From: an uncultured Lachnospiraceae bacterium
GTDB taxonomy: Bacteria; Bacillota; Clostridia; Lachnospirales; Lachnospiraceae
DNA: 64,000 bases
Direction: 5' to 3'
Assembly: GCA_910585715.1 (NCBI GenBank)
Contig: CAJUEX010000002.1
Location: forward strand, 60,368 to 124,367
Shown here: positions 18,075 through 26,943 of the stretch, piece by piece
How positions within the stretch are numbered: position 1 is the stretch's first letter
How the letters are laid out: every line of letters starts with the position of its first letter
Made by a program: the position numbers and the translations under genes
The notes under the pieces: model-generated
What the model was told of the DNA's origin: nothing
What the model saw: only the letters and a program-made list of their open reading frames with translations
Databases searched by the model: none

Positions 18075-18956
18075 TTGCATAAATATTTAAGAGCAGTAGG
18101 CTTTAGCAAAATCAAGAGTAGAAAGCAGCTGATGGAATTATTAGGCTACAGCGTAAAAAGTGCAGAGGAAAAATCCTATACTTCAAATGGAGAGGATACT
18201 CTCTTTGCAGAATACAATAAAAGCTTCGGGGAAAATATAGGCATTACTATCTGCGGTGAATATGATGAACAGAACTGCTTTAGCCTGGATTATTATTTTC
18301 CTTACTGCAAAGGCACTCAAATCAGCTCTACAGAGGACATCTCTATAGAGAGACATGCAGACAAAGAGTCCTATGCAGGTGTATGTGATGATATAAAAGT
18401 TGGAGTTTCTTTAATTTTCTATTTACAAAACCTGATAAATTATTTAAAATTAAAGAATGCAGGACAGCTTCCTGTAAGGGGAACATCTTTAGTGCTTTCT
18501 GCTCTGTCGGTAAGAGGCATGGTTTTAATGCCTATTGATAAAAATGAATCCGACAGGAAAAGGGTTAAAAAAGCTTCTTCCGAGAGAAATCACCTGATTG
18601 CTGCAGCAAGGAAAGGCGATGAGGAGGCAATTGAAAATCTGACTTTGGAGGATATGGACACATATACGATTATCTCCAAGAAAATATTGAAAGAAGATGT
18701 GTTCAGTCTGGTGGATACATACTTTATGCCATATGGCGTAGAGTGCGACCACTATTCAGTACTTGGTGAAATTGTGGACTTACGTAAGATAAAAAATGCA
18801 TTGACAAAGGAAGAAGTTTATTTATTGACGGTGAATGCCAATGATCTTATTTTTGATGTAGCAATTAACAGACAGGATTTATTTGGAGAGCCCCAGATAG
18901 GCAGAAGATTTAAAGGGTTTTTATGGATGCAGGGATTTATTAATTTCCCATCCTGA
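18075..18956 (+). CDS. DUF3881 family protein
   Basis: 293 residues from the TTG at 18075, which is 8 bases after a perfect AGGAGG and gives MHKYLRAVGFSKIKSR, the usual start of this Lachnospiraceae family; a GTG at 18066 overlaps the ribosome site. No signal or membrane segment. Contains an internal KRVKKASSERNHLIAAARKGDEEAIENLTLEDMDTY stretch typical of the family. Function unknown. Confidence 0.8.
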   Translation: MHKYLRAVGFSKIKSRKQLMELLGYSVKSAEEKSYTSNGEDTLFAEYNKSFGENIGITICGEYDEQNCFSLDYYFPYCKGTQISSTEDISIERHADKESYAGVCDDIKVGVSLIFYLQNLINYLKLKNAGQLPVRGTSLVLSALSVRGMVLMPIDKNESDRKRVKKASSERNHLIAAARKGDEEAIENLTLEDMDTYTIISKKILKEDVFSLVDTYFMPYGVECDHYSVLGEIVDLRKIKNALTKEEVYLLTVNANDLIFDVAINRQDLFGEPQIGRRFKGFLWMQGFINFPS

Positions 18957-18966
18957 AAATAAATCT

Positions 18967-19038
18967 GCTCCCATAGTTAAATGGATATAATAAACCCCTC
19001 CTAAGGGTTAGTTGTAGGTTCGATTCCTACTGGGAGCA
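18967..19038 (+). tRNA. tRNA-Arg (anticodon CCT)
   Basis: Acceptor GCTCCCA / TGGGAGC, anticodon stem AACCC/GGGTT with loop CTCCTAA (anticodon CCT, reads AGG), and T-arm GTAGG-TTCGATT-CCTAC. 72 bases including the discriminator A; CCA is not encoded. It lies between the DUF3881 gene and the exonuclease gene and may be co-transcribed with them. Confidence 0.93.
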
Positions 19039-19058
19039 TAATAAATTAAGGAAGACAA

Positions 19059-20060
19059 ATGAATTATATCGTACTGGATCTGGAATGGAATCAATCAAGG
19101 ACTAAATCAAGTTCAAACAAAGAAATTCCTTTTGAAATTATTGAGATTGGTGCAATAAAGCTTAATGATGAGAAAAAGGAAATCGGAAGGTTTCATGAGC
19201 TGATTAAACCCGAAGTATATTTGGACTTAAATCGTACAATTAAAAATATTGTCCATATAAATATAGAAGAGCTAAGCGAAGGCACGCCCTTTGTTGAGGC
19301 AATGGAAAGATTCCTGGAGTGGTGCGGTAAGGAAGAATATATTTTTTGTACATGGGGTCCCACAGATTTAGTAGAGCTTCAGAAAAATATGAAATATTAT
19401 CATATGGAACCATTATCATTGGTTCCTATTGCTTTTTTAGATTTGCAGAAGCTTTTCAGCCGGCAATATGAAGATAATAAAACCAGAAGGGCTTTGGAGT
19501 ATGCGGTGGATTTTCTGCATATTGATAAAGAAGAACCATTTCACAGGGCTTTTTGGGATGCTTATTATACTGCTAAAGTTATGGCGAAGATTTCGGATCA
19601 GGCTTTGGATCATGTTTCTTTTGATGTGTTTCATATTCCAAAGGAAAAAAATCAGGAAGTATATAAGGTTTTTTATGACTATGCAAAATATATTTCAAGG
19701 GAATTTGCTACAAAAACAGCGGCTATGGCTGACAGGGAAGTAATCAGTACCAGATGCTATATATGCAACAGGAATCTGCAAAGAAAGTTAAAATGGTTTA
19801 CTCCCAATGGAAGGAATTATTACAGCATATCAGTTTGTCCGTTTCATGGAATTATGAAAGGGAAAATAAGAGTAAGAAAAACGGAAGAAGATACGTATTA
19901 TGTGGTGAAAACCTTAAAGTTTATCAGTGAAGAAGAGAAGAACGAAATTTTAAATAAAAGAGAAAAAACAAGCATTTATAGAAAGAAAAATAAAAAAATG
20001 TACAACCGGAGAAAAACTATTTCTCCCATGGTTGTACAAAATAAAAATCATATATCCTGA
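19059..20060 (+). CDS. DnaQ-like 3'-5' exonuclease (DEDDh family)
   Basis: 333 residues. N-terminal exonuclease domain: YIVLDLEWNQ (first Asp/Glu pair), FEIIEIGAIKL, and PFHRAFWDAYYTAKVM (His...Asp) as last motif. The middle part is KapD/sporulation-inhibitor-like. The C-terminal region has paired cysteines (CYICNRN ... CPFHG) that could bind zinc. Substrate not known; family members trim DNA or RNA ends. Starts 20 bases after tRNA-Arg. Confidence 0.85.
   Translation: MNYIVLDLEWNQSRTKSSSNKEIPFEIIEIGAIKLNDEKKEIGRFHELIKPEVYLDLNRTIKNIVHINIEELSEGTPFVEAMERFLEWCGKEEYIFCTWGPTDLVELQKNMKYYHMEPLSLVPIAFLDLQKLFSRQYEDNKTRRALEYAVDFLHIDKEEPFHRAFWDAYYTAKVMAKISDQALDHVSFDVFHIPKEKNQEVYKVFYDYAKYISREFATKTAAMADREVISTRCYICNRNLQRKLKWFTPNGRNYYSISVCPFHGIMKGKIRVRKTEEDTYYVVKTLKFISEEEKNEILNKREKTSIYRKKNKKMYNRRKTISPMVVQNKNHIS
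19999..20038 (-). terminator. Terminator of the D,D-carboxypeptidase gene
   Basis: Hairpin TGTACAACC-GGAGAAA / TTTCTCC-(CAT)-GGTTGTACA. On the minus strand it is followed by TTTTTTTATTTTTC, a good T-tract. It lies inside the 3' end of the convergent exonuclease gene, so one sequence both codes and terminates. Confidence 0.75.
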
Positions 20061-21554
20061 TTAAGAAATGTCCCAGTTATTTCTACGTCGTCTTTTTCCA
20101 AAAGGACGGCGTTTTCTATTTCCTTTCAGGTTTCTGTTTGGAACAAGACGTATTTTCCTTCTGCGCTTTCTTCTTCCAAAATGGTAATTTTGTATAAAGG
20201 ATCTTAAAAAGACAGCTATAATGAAGAGAGCGGCAATACCCAGAATCAGGAGAATCACTTTTATTATATTTACAAAAATTACCTTTGGCTGCGGTTTATT
20301 TTCCTCCGGTGATTCAACAGGTACTGCCGGGCTTTCAAAATCATAAGTGGTCTGGGCAGATGCTTCTAATTTTACTGATGCGCTTCCTACGTTTATTCCA
20401 TTATAAGTATAATTAATCGTGGCAATAGATGCATCCTTTGTTTCATCATAGGATAAAGTAGAAGTGGTTTCGGAAAAATCAGCTGTATTGGGAATGACAA
20501 TATAATCGTCTTCATTTAATGTCATAATAGGTTTTGAACTGCCGAAAATATCACTGTTTGAAGTGAAAAAATTAGTGTTGTCTGGAGTATAGGCAGTTTC
20601 ATGTTCTGAAACGTTCAAACATTGGAAGTTAGCAAAGCCATAGTCAAAAAGTGCCACCGTATCAGCAAACTGGGCGGGAGAATCTTCCTTCATGACCACA
20701 CAGATTAATTTCATGCCGTCCTTCTGGGCACAGGAGACCAGGGCGGAATGAGCATCGCTGGTATATCCGGTTTTACTTCCCACCAGATAGTCATAAGCAT
20801 AAGACTTTCCGGGAAGAAGTTTATTTTTTGACCATAATTCCATTAAATCCGGCTGGGTACTGGTTGGCTCGATTACGTAATGCAACGTGCTGGACATTTT
20901 ACAGAGCATTTCATTGTTGAAAAATTCTCTGGCAATTAAAGCGAAATCATAAGGAGTCGTATAATGATTTTCATCATGAAGCCCGTGGGGATTCATAAAA
21001 TGGGATTCCGTACATCCGATTTCCGCTGCTTTTTCGTTCATCATTACAACGAAGTTATCAATAGTCCCTCCAATATGCTCTGCCACCGCATTTGCCGTTT
21101 CATTGGCAGAATAAACCAAAATGCCGTAGAGACATTGTTCCATGGTGAGAGTTTCACCTACGTCCATTCCCATATTGGAAGAGCCTCTTTCAATACTGAA
21201 AACCGCTTCGTTGGAAAAGGTGACAGTATCATTCATATCTGCCGTTTCTGCTGCAATGAGGGTAGTGAGTATTTTTGTAGTGCTGGCAGGATACGATTTC
21301 TGGTGAATGTTTTTCCCGTAAAGAATGGTTCCGGTATTGGCTTCCATTAAAATAGCGGCTTCTGCTGTAGTAACCGGGCCGTCAGGCCAGTTTTCAATTT
21401 CATTTGTCTCTACCGGAATATTTTTTCTTGCTTCCGCTTCTGCTTCTCTGTCTACTGTGGCACAGACGGTTACAGCATTTCCTAAAAAAAGGGCGCCTGC
21501 CAGAAGGAGAGAGGCGCTTCTATATAAAACATTTTTGGCAATTTTAAAATTCAT
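20061..21554 (-). CDS. D-alanyl-D-alanine carboxypeptidase (peptidase S11, DacA/DacF type)
   Basis: Penicillin-binding protein 5-like enzyme removing the terminal D-Ala of peptidoglycan stem peptides. 497 residues. Signal peptide (about 1-32), catalytic S91-TTK94, S149-A-N151 and K261-T-G263 motifs all intact, then a beta-sandwich domain. Unlike PBP5 the C-terminus carries a real membrane segment (about 437-460) followed by an Arg/Lys-rich cytoplasmic tail. Monocistronic by spacing and convergent with the exonuclease gene. Confidence 0.93.
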   Translation of the reverse strand: MNFKIAKNVLYRSASLLLAGALFLGNAVTVCATVDREAEAEARKNIPVETNEIENWPDGPVTTAEAAILMEANTGTILYGKNIHQKSYPASTTKILTTLIAAETADMNDTVTFSNEAVFSIERGSSNMGMDVGETLTMEQCLYGILVYSANETANAVAEHIGGTIDNFVVMMNEKAAEIGCTESHFMNPHGLHDENHYTTPYDFALIAREFFNNEMLCKMSSTLHYVIEPTSTQPDLMELWSKNKLLPGKSYAYDYLVGSKTGYTSDAHSALVSCAQKDGMKLICVVMKEDSPAQFADTVALFDYGFANFQCLNVSEHETAYTPDNTNFFTSNSDIFGSSKPIMTLNEDDYIVIPNTADFSETTSTLSYDETKDASIATINYTYNGINVGSASVKLEASAQTTYDFESPAVPVESPEENKPQPKVIFVNIIKVILLILGIAALFIIAVFLRSFIQNYHFGRRKRRRKIRLVPNRNLKGNRKRRPFGKRRRRNNWDIS

Positions 21555-21814
21555 GTGGTTTTCTATTCCTTTATCAATATTTTTCCCTTATTATAATACA
21601 CTATTTCTGCGAAAAACCAAAGAAAATAATAAAAAAATTAATATTTTGCCGGCTGAACAGTTACCAATAATATTCTGCCGGCAAAGCTGTTACCGAAGTT
21701 GCTAGCAAATTTTGACAAATGAATATATATGAGTATATAATGATGATGATTTTAGCTTGCTTTTTTAATATAAAAACTATTTAAAAATATGAGACATGTC
21801 AGGAGTAAGATAAT

Positions 21815-22453
21815 ATGAGACTTCGCAATATACCCGGTGCAGATGATGTGATTGCGGGCTGCCCTTATGTTATACAGGATGGAAAAGCTATGAGGGGGAG
21901 GCATCAGGAAAGCTTTGAATGCAGTCAGCCCATTTATATTGAAATAGGAATGGGAAAAGGGAAATTTCTTCATGAGCTGGCAAAACAGAATCCTGCCGTA
22001 AATTTTATTGGGATTGAAAGGTATTCAAGCGTGCTGCTTCGGGCAATCCAGAAAATGGATGAGGAGCCTCTGGGGAATTTGAAATTTTTATGTATGGATG
22101 CAAGGGAACTTTCAGAGGTTTTTGCGCCGGAGGAAGTGGATAGGATTTATCTGAATTTCTCCGACCCCTGGCCAAAGGACAGACATGCAAAAAGACGGCT
22201 TCCTTCCAGGGAATTTCTAAAAAGATATGACAGCATACTAAAAAAAGAGGGACGGCTGGAATTTAAAACGGATAACAGGGAGTTATTTGAATTTGCATTA
22301 GAGGAATTACCCTTTGCAAACTGGAAGGCGGAAGCAGTTACTTATGACTTACACAATGATGAAGAAATGTGTAAAGGGAATATTATGACAGAGTATGAGG
22401 AAAAGTTTTCAGCAAAAGGGAATCCTATTTACAAATATATCATTTATCGGTGA
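21815..22453 (+). CDS. trmB: tRNA (guanine-46-N7)-methyltransferase TrmB
   Basis: 212 residues. SAM motif YIEIGMGKGKFLHELA and the family signature IYLNFSDPWPKDRHAKRRLPSREFLKRY, with the C-terminal TEYEEKFSAKGNPIYK substrate motif. Full length. The gap before it (21555-21814) holds only a scrap of GCCGGC/AACAGTTACC sequence that resembles arm ends of the hairpin elements. Confidence 0.96.
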   Translation: MRLRNIPGADDVIAGCPYVIQDGKAMRGRHQESFECSQPIYIEIGMGKGKFLHELAKQNPAVNFIGIERYSSVLLRAIQKMDEEPLGNLKFLCMDARELSEVFAPEEVDRIYLNFSDPWPKDRHAKRRLPSREFLKRYDSILKKEGRLEFKTDNRELFEFALEELPFANWKAEAVTYDLHNDEEMCKGNIMTEYEEKFSAKGNPIYKYIIYR

Positions 22454-22469
22454 AGTTTTGGTAAAAAAA

Positions 22470-22689
22470 GCAGTGGTCCGGGCAGCAGCTCTTACACAGG
22501 AACCGGGATGGGAATCTGACAGAATATGTTTCTACGTCGTCACGCTCCCGCTCTGATAAAAACGCAGCAGTGCTAAGCTCGAAAATACCTCGCTAAGTGC
22601 TGGCATTTTTATAAGGACTCCTTAAGAAATCATATTCTGTCAGATTCCCATCCCGGTTCCTGTGTAAGAACTGCTGCCCGGACTATTAC
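22470..22689 (+). mobile_element. Hairpin mobile element copy D2 in the mrp leader
   Basis: Inner arms 22476-22528 and 22631-22683 are 53-bp inverted repeats with one mismatch. The ends extend with transitions to GCAGTGG... and ...CTATTAC, so the right end read inward starts GTAA. The core (22529-22630) differs from copy 12917-13141 at only about a dozen positions, yet the arms are largely different. Flanks are A-rich (TAAAAAAA / AAAAAGAA), a weak 6/8 duplication. It ends 21 bases before the first mrp start codon, so it is probably transcribed in the operon's 5' leader. Confidence 0.82.
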
Positions 22690-22710
22690 AAAAAGAAAGG
22701 TGATAATATC

Positions 22711-23187
22711 ATGCTGTTTGTTTTTTTTCTGTTATGGGTTATTTTTAATGGAAAGCTCACATTGGAAATTGCCGTATTCGGAATTGTTATTTCAGTTTTG
22801 GTTTATTGGTTTATCTGTAAATTCATGGACTGGAGCCCGAAAAAGGATTTATATTGCATGAGGATTTCCGGCCTGCTGCTTCAGTATGCTTTTGTTTTGC
22901 TTGTAGAAATTTTTAAAGCAAATATGGCTACCATAAAAATGATTTTTACAGAAAAATATGAAAGGGAGCCGGTGTTGATATCTTTTGAAACGTCAATTAA
23001 ATCAAAAGTTTTAAGAGTTCTGCTGGCAAATTCCATTACCATTACTCCAGGAACCATTACCGTGTCTTTAGAGGATAACCGTTATCTGGTGCACTGTTTT
23101 GATAAGGACTTTGGCGAAGGCATTGAGAACTCTGTTTTTGTAAAGCTGTTGGAAAAAATGGACAAGGCAGGTGAAGGGCATGAATAA
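22711..23187 (+). CDS. mnhE: Na+/H+ antiporter subunit E (MnhE/MrpE-like)
   Basis: 158 residues with two N-terminal membrane segments and a cytoplasmic domain; family signature LLANSITITPGTITVSLEDN. AGAAAGGTG ribosome site. First gene of the ten-gene Mrp/Mbh-type operon, equal to MbhA in the Mbh order. Its end overlaps the next start. Confidence 0.92.
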   Translation: MLFVFFLLWVIFNGKLTLEIAVFGIVISVLVYWFICKFMDWSPKKDLYCMRISGLLLQYAFVLLVEIFKANMATIKMIFTEKYEREPVLISFETSIKSKVLRVLLANSITITPGTITVSLEDNRYLVHCFDKDFGEGIENSVFVKLLEKMDKAGEGHE

Positions 23188-23518
23188 TGAGGCTTTGGCA
23201 CTGGAAAATGTTTATGATATATTTTTAACGGGGATAATCATTATATTGGCAGTAATGCTTTTATTTTGTTTTTTCCGTGCCTGTCTGGGACCAAAGGTAG
23301 CTGACCGGATTGTTGCAGTGAATATGATGGGCACTATAGTCATGGTTATGATTGCTGTTTTGGCAGTCCGTATGAAGGAAAGCTATCTGGTGGATATTTG
23401 TATCATTTATGCCATGATTAGTTTTTTGGCGGTTATTGTATTAACCAAGGTTTATATGGGTGTGTATCTGGAAAAAAAGCAGAAAGAAAAGGAGGAAGAG
23501 GGCAATGGAAATATTTGA
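23180..23518 (+). CDS. mnhF: Na+/H+ antiporter subunit F (MnhF/MrpF-like)
   Basis: 112 residues from the ATG at 23180, three membrane segments, with the conserved RACLGPKVADRIVAVNMMGT. Overlaps mnhE by 8 bases, so translation is coupled. An upstream GTG at 23171 would add three residues. Confidence 0.92.
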   Translation: MNNEALALENVYDIFLTGIIIILAVMLLFCFFRACLGPKVADRIVAVNMMGTIVMVMIAVLAVRMKESYLVDICIIYAMISFLAVIVLTKVYMGVYLEKKQKEKEEEGNGNI

Positions 23519-23831
23519 TTGGGTTCATTTTATTGCAGGCGCTGCTTTTTTAATTGCCGGTCTTTTTATTTTCTTTATAGAAATACTCAGCGTTTATAAG
23601 TTAAAATATGTGCTGGACAGGATGCATGCGGCGGCAACGGGAGATACCCTTGGAATCCTGTTATCCATAATCGGGCTTATGATTATGAACGGATTGAATT
23701 TCACCACCTGCAAGATGGCTCTTATTATCCTGTTTTTATGGTGTGCTTCTCCCGTATCCTCTCATTTGATTGCAAGACTGGAAGTAACCACCAATGAATC
23801 GGAAGACAAATACGGGAGGATGGAAAAGTAA
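23505..23831 (+). CDS. mnhG: Na+/H+ antiporter subunit G (MnhG/MrpG-like)
   Basis: 108 residues from the ATG at 23505 (after GGAAGAGGG), three membrane segments, with YVLDRMHAAATGDTLGILLSIIGLMI matching the MnhG/PhaG family. Overlaps mnhF by 14 bases. Confidence 0.92.
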   Translation: MEIFDWVHFIAGAAFLIAGLFIFFIEILSVYKLKYVLDRMHAAATGDTLGILLSIIGLMIMNGLNFTTCKMALIILFLWCASPVSSHLIARLEVTTNESEDKYGRMEK

Positions 23832-24094
23832 TGGAATGGCTTATGTATATTTTACTTGGATTTTTGGTAATCTGTGCCATTGCAGTAAGTTTTTCCAAAA
23901 ATCCTTTAAATTCACTTTTGATTTTTATGTCTTACAGCCTTGTTATGTCCATGGTCTGGATTTTTCTGGAATCCCCGGACCTTGCCATTACAGAGGCAGC
24001 AGTGGGAGCAGGAGTCACTTCCGTGCTTTTCTTTGTCACCCTGAAAAAGATCCATGCCATTGATGAAAAAAGGGAAGGAAAAAAAGATGAGTAA
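23831..24094 (+). CDS. MbhD-like subunit (DUF4040)
   Basis: 87 residues, three membrane segments, with SPDLAITEAAVGAGVTSVLFFVTLKK, the DUF4040/MbhD signature. This corresponds to part of the C-terminal region of large MrpA proteins, here a separate gene as in membrane-bound hydrogenases. Shares the TAATG junction with mnhG. Confidence 0.88.
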   Translation: MEWLMYILLGFLVICAIAVSFSKNPLNSLLIFMSYSLVMSMVWIFLESPDLAITEAAVGAGVTSVLFFVTLKKIHAIDEKREGKKDE

Positions 24095-25055
24095 ATTAAG
24101 AGATGAAGAAAGCTATAAAAAAACTAAGGCTTATAGTTTTTTCCGCTGGTACCGGGGAGAAAAGGACCCTTTTCTGGGAGAAGTGGAAATGCAGGCAGGT
24201 CATCCTTATAAAGATAAAAGGACTGCGGAAGAGCTGATGCAGGAAAAGGAAGCCATAATGGACCGGGTTTATGATATTGGCCATAACAAGGAAATTAAAT
24301 TTTTTAAAACGGTTTATGGCATTATATCTGTTATTTTCTGTCTTGCCCTGACTTTTGTCCTGCTTTTAATGGTTTCCTATTCCCCGAAAACAGGAAATCC
24401 GGGCAACCCCAATGAAAATGAGGTGCCTGTCAGGTATATTGAAAACGGATTGCAGGAAACGGGTGCGGTTAATATTGTTACAGGCATGATTTTGGATTAT
24501 CGTGCTTTTGATACATTAGGAGAATCCCATGTTCTTTTTATTGCTACCATTACCGTGTTTATTCTTCTTAGAATTGACAAGGATGAAAAAGGAAAGGAAA
24601 AGGACAGGGAAGAAGCAAATGACAGAAATTATGAACCCAAAAATGATGCCATTTTGCAGGTAATTGCAGTGATTATAGTTCCTCTTATTATTATATTCGG
24701 CATTTATGTGATTTTAAACGGACATCTTTCGCCGGGCGGGGGATTTTCCGGAGGCGCCATTATAGGTGCAGGGCTGATTCTTTATTTAAATGCTTTTGGA
24801 TTTGCAAAAACAGAACGGTTTTTTACGGAGAAAACCTATAAAATAATCTGTTTTTGTTCTTTGTCCTTTTATTGTCTTGCAAAAAGCTATTCCTTTTTTA
24901 CAGGGGCAAATCATTTGGAAAGCGGCATTCCTCTTGGGACGCCGGGAGCTATTTTAAGCAGCGGCCTGATTCTTCCTTTAAATATCTGCGTGGGATTAGT
25001 GGTTGCATGTACTATGTATGCTTTTTATGCCCTGTTCCGAAAAGGAGGCTTTTAA
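24087..25055 (+). CDS. mnhB: Fused MbhE/MnhB-like antiporter subunit
   Basis: 322 residues from the ATG at 24087, which follows GGAAGG. N-terminal ~70 residues are charged and cytoplasmic. Next comes an MbhE-like part (one membrane segment, then NIVTGMILDYRAFDTLGESHVLFIATITVFILLR), then an MnhB domain with GHLSPGGGFSGGAIIGAGLILYLNAFG. Fusion of MbhE and MbhF-type pieces. Overlaps the previous gene by 8 bases (ATGA-type coupling). Confidence 0.88.
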   Translation: MSKLRDEESYKKTKAYSFFRWYRGEKDPFLGEVEMQAGHPYKDKRTAEELMQEKEAIMDRVYDIGHNKEIKFFKTVYGIISVIFCLALTFVLLLMVSYSPKTGNPGNPNENEVPVRYIENGLQETGAVNIVTGMILDYRAFDTLGESHVLFIATITVFILLRIDKDEKGKEKDREEANDRNYEPKNDAILQVIAVIIVPLIIIFGIYVILNGHLSPGGGFSGGAIIGAGLILYLNAFGFAKTERFFTEKTYKIICFCSLSFYCLAKSYSFFTGANHLESGIPLGTPGAILSSGLILPLNICVGLVVACTMYAFYALFRKGGF

Positions 25056-25056
25056 T

Positions 25057-25437
25057 ATGGGATTCGGACCGAACTTATCAGCAAATTATGCCGAAGCAGT
25101 ATCCGTGATTTTATTTGCTATTGGATTTACCAATCTTCTTTTGCAGAAAAACCTTATAAAGAAAATCATAGGACTGAATATTATGGATACGGCTACTTAT
25201 TTGTTTTTAGCGTTAAAGGGATATATACAGGGAAGAGTGGCGCCTATTGTAGTGGATGGCGTACAGGAAGTAGAAGCTTATATCAATCCTATACCGGGAG
25301 GTCTGGTGCTTACGGGTATTGTGGTTTCCGTATCCGTTTCCGCCCTTATGCTGTCTTTGACTATCCGTTTGTACAGAAGATATCATACTCTGGATTTGGA
25401 TGAGATTTCCACCTTATTGAAAAAGGAGGAAAATTAG
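25057..25437 (+). CDS. mnhC: Na+/H+ antiporter subunit C (MnhC/NuoK-like)
   Basis: 126 residues from the ATG at 25057, behind AAAGGAGG. Three membrane segments and GLNIMDTATYLFLALKGYIQGRVAPIV, then the P-rich AYINPIPGGLVLTGIVVSVSVSALMLSL, as in MnhC/MbhG. One base separates it from the previous stop. Confidence 0.93.
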   Translation: MGFGPNLSANYAEAVSVILFAIGFTNLLLQKNLIKKIIGLNIMDTATYLFLALKGYIQGRVAPIVVDGVQEVEAYINPIPGGLVLTGIVVSVSVSALMLSLTIRLYRRYHTLDLDEISTLLKKEEN

Positions 25438-25438
25438 T

Positions 25439-26932
25439 ATGGATTTGTTACAAAACATTCCCTTCTTTTCCATTTTACTGTCCCTGTTTTCCGGAACGGT
25501 TACTTCCATGGTGAACGGGAAATGGGCAAAGAGGATAAATGCTTTTATTATTACTGTAATTATGGCAATGTCCGGGGTGCTTCTTTTTTATCTGCTTGGG
25601 ACGAAAGAAAGCTATACATTTATGATGGGGCACTTTCCGGCGCCCTGGGGAAATGAAATCAGGGCGGGAGTTCTGGAAGCCCTGATGGCTCTGTTCTTTT
25701 GTATAATCATGCTTTTGTCATTGATAGGAGGCAGGGAGCATCTGGAAAAGGAAATTGCTCCAAGTAAACAGAATTTATATTACATTCTGGTAAATTTATT
25801 ATTAAGCTCACTGCTTGCCCTGATATACACAAATGATTTATTTACTGCCTATGTATTTGTGGAAATCAATACCATATCTGCCTGCGGATTGATTATGATT
25901 CGGCAGAACGGGCATACCTTTGAAGCGGCAGTCCGGTATATGATTATGAGCCTGTTAGGCTCCGGTCTGCTGCTGTTGGGAATCTGTATTTTGTATGACT
26001 GTACCGGCCATCTGCTTATGAGCAATATAAAAAGTTCCGTCATTATAATGGCGGCAACGGGTAATTATCATGTGCCTTTAGTGGTGGCAATTGCTTTTAT
26101 CTGCGTGGGACTTGCCATTAAAAGCGCACTGTTCCCTTTTCATTCCTGGCTGCCCAATGCCTACGGATACTCTACCGCATCCAGCGCTGCTATATTGTCC
26201 AGCCTTGTGTCAAAAGGATATATTTTTCTTTTGATTAAAATCTGTTACCGGGTCATTGGTTGGGAAGTAATTTTAAGCAGCAAGGTTATCCATATTCTGT
26301 TTCTGTTTGGTCTTTGCGGCATGATTATGGGCTCCTTAAGCGCTATTTCGGAAAATGACATCAGAAGAATGATTGCTTTTTCTTCTGTGGCGCAGATTGG
26401 CTATATATATATGGGAATCGGACTCGGCACATTGGAAGGAATGACGGCAAGCGTATATCATATATTATCTCATGCAGCAACAAAAAGCCTTTTATTCATT
26501 GCGGCAGTAGGGCTTACGGATGCTTCCGGACAAAGCAAGAAATTCATTGATTTAACAGGGGCGGCTTACCGGAATAAGCCTGCAGGAGTTGCTTTTACGG
26601 TAGGAGCTCTTTCCATGGTGGGCATTCCGGGATTTTCCGGTTTTATTAGCAAGCTTCTTTTCAGTACCGCCTGTATACAGAATACGCCTTATAAAATGCT
26701 GCCTACGTTGATTTGTCTTGGTATCAGCACTATATTGAATGCTATTTATTTTATGAAAACGGTTATCCGGATTTATACGCCCGTGAAATCTCCTTATGAC
26801 AATATACCGGTAAAAAAGAGTTTCCGTTATGTGGGGGCTCTGGTTTGTTTTGTGATTTTAAATATTGTTCTTGGAATGTGTTCAACGCCTATTGTAAGTA
26901 TGATTCAAATGGGACTTAAAATGTTCAGCTAG
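25439..26932 (+). CDS. Antiporter-like NuoN/MnhD-type subunit 1
   Basis: 497 residues, about 14 membrane segments. Proton-channel core reads AIKSALFPFHSWLPNAYGYSTASSAAILSSLVSKGY and AFSSVAQIGYIYMGIGLGT. It keeps the conserved channel Lys but departs most from the HxWLPxAHxxAPxPxSA consensus of its three neighbours. First of four tandem paralogues. Start ATG one base after the mnhC stop. Confidence 0.88.
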   Translation: MDLLQNIPFFSILLSLFSGTVTSMVNGKWAKRINAFIITVIMAMSGVLLFYLLGTKESYTFMMGHFPAPWGNEIRAGVLEALMALFFCIIMLLSLIGGREHLEKEIAPSKQNLYYILVNLLLSSLLALIYTNDLFTAYVFVEINTISACGLIMIRQNGHTFEAAVRYMIMSLLGSGLLLLGICILYDCTGHLLMSNIKSSVIIMAATGNYHVPLVVAIAFICVGLAIKSALFPFHSWLPNAYGYSTASSAAILSSLVSKGYIFLLIKICYRVIGWEVILSSKVIHILFLFGLCGMIMGSLSAISENDIRRMIAFSSVAQIGYIYMGIGLGTLEGMTASVYHILSHAATKSLLFIAAVGLTDASGQSKKFIDLTGAAYRNKPAGVAFTVGALSMVGIPGFSGFISKLLFSTACIQNTPYKMLPTLICLGISTILNAIYFMKTVIRIYTPVKSPYDNIPVKKSFRYVGALVCFVILNIVLGMCSTPIVSMIQMGLKMFS

Positions 26933-26943
26933 GAGGCTTTCAG

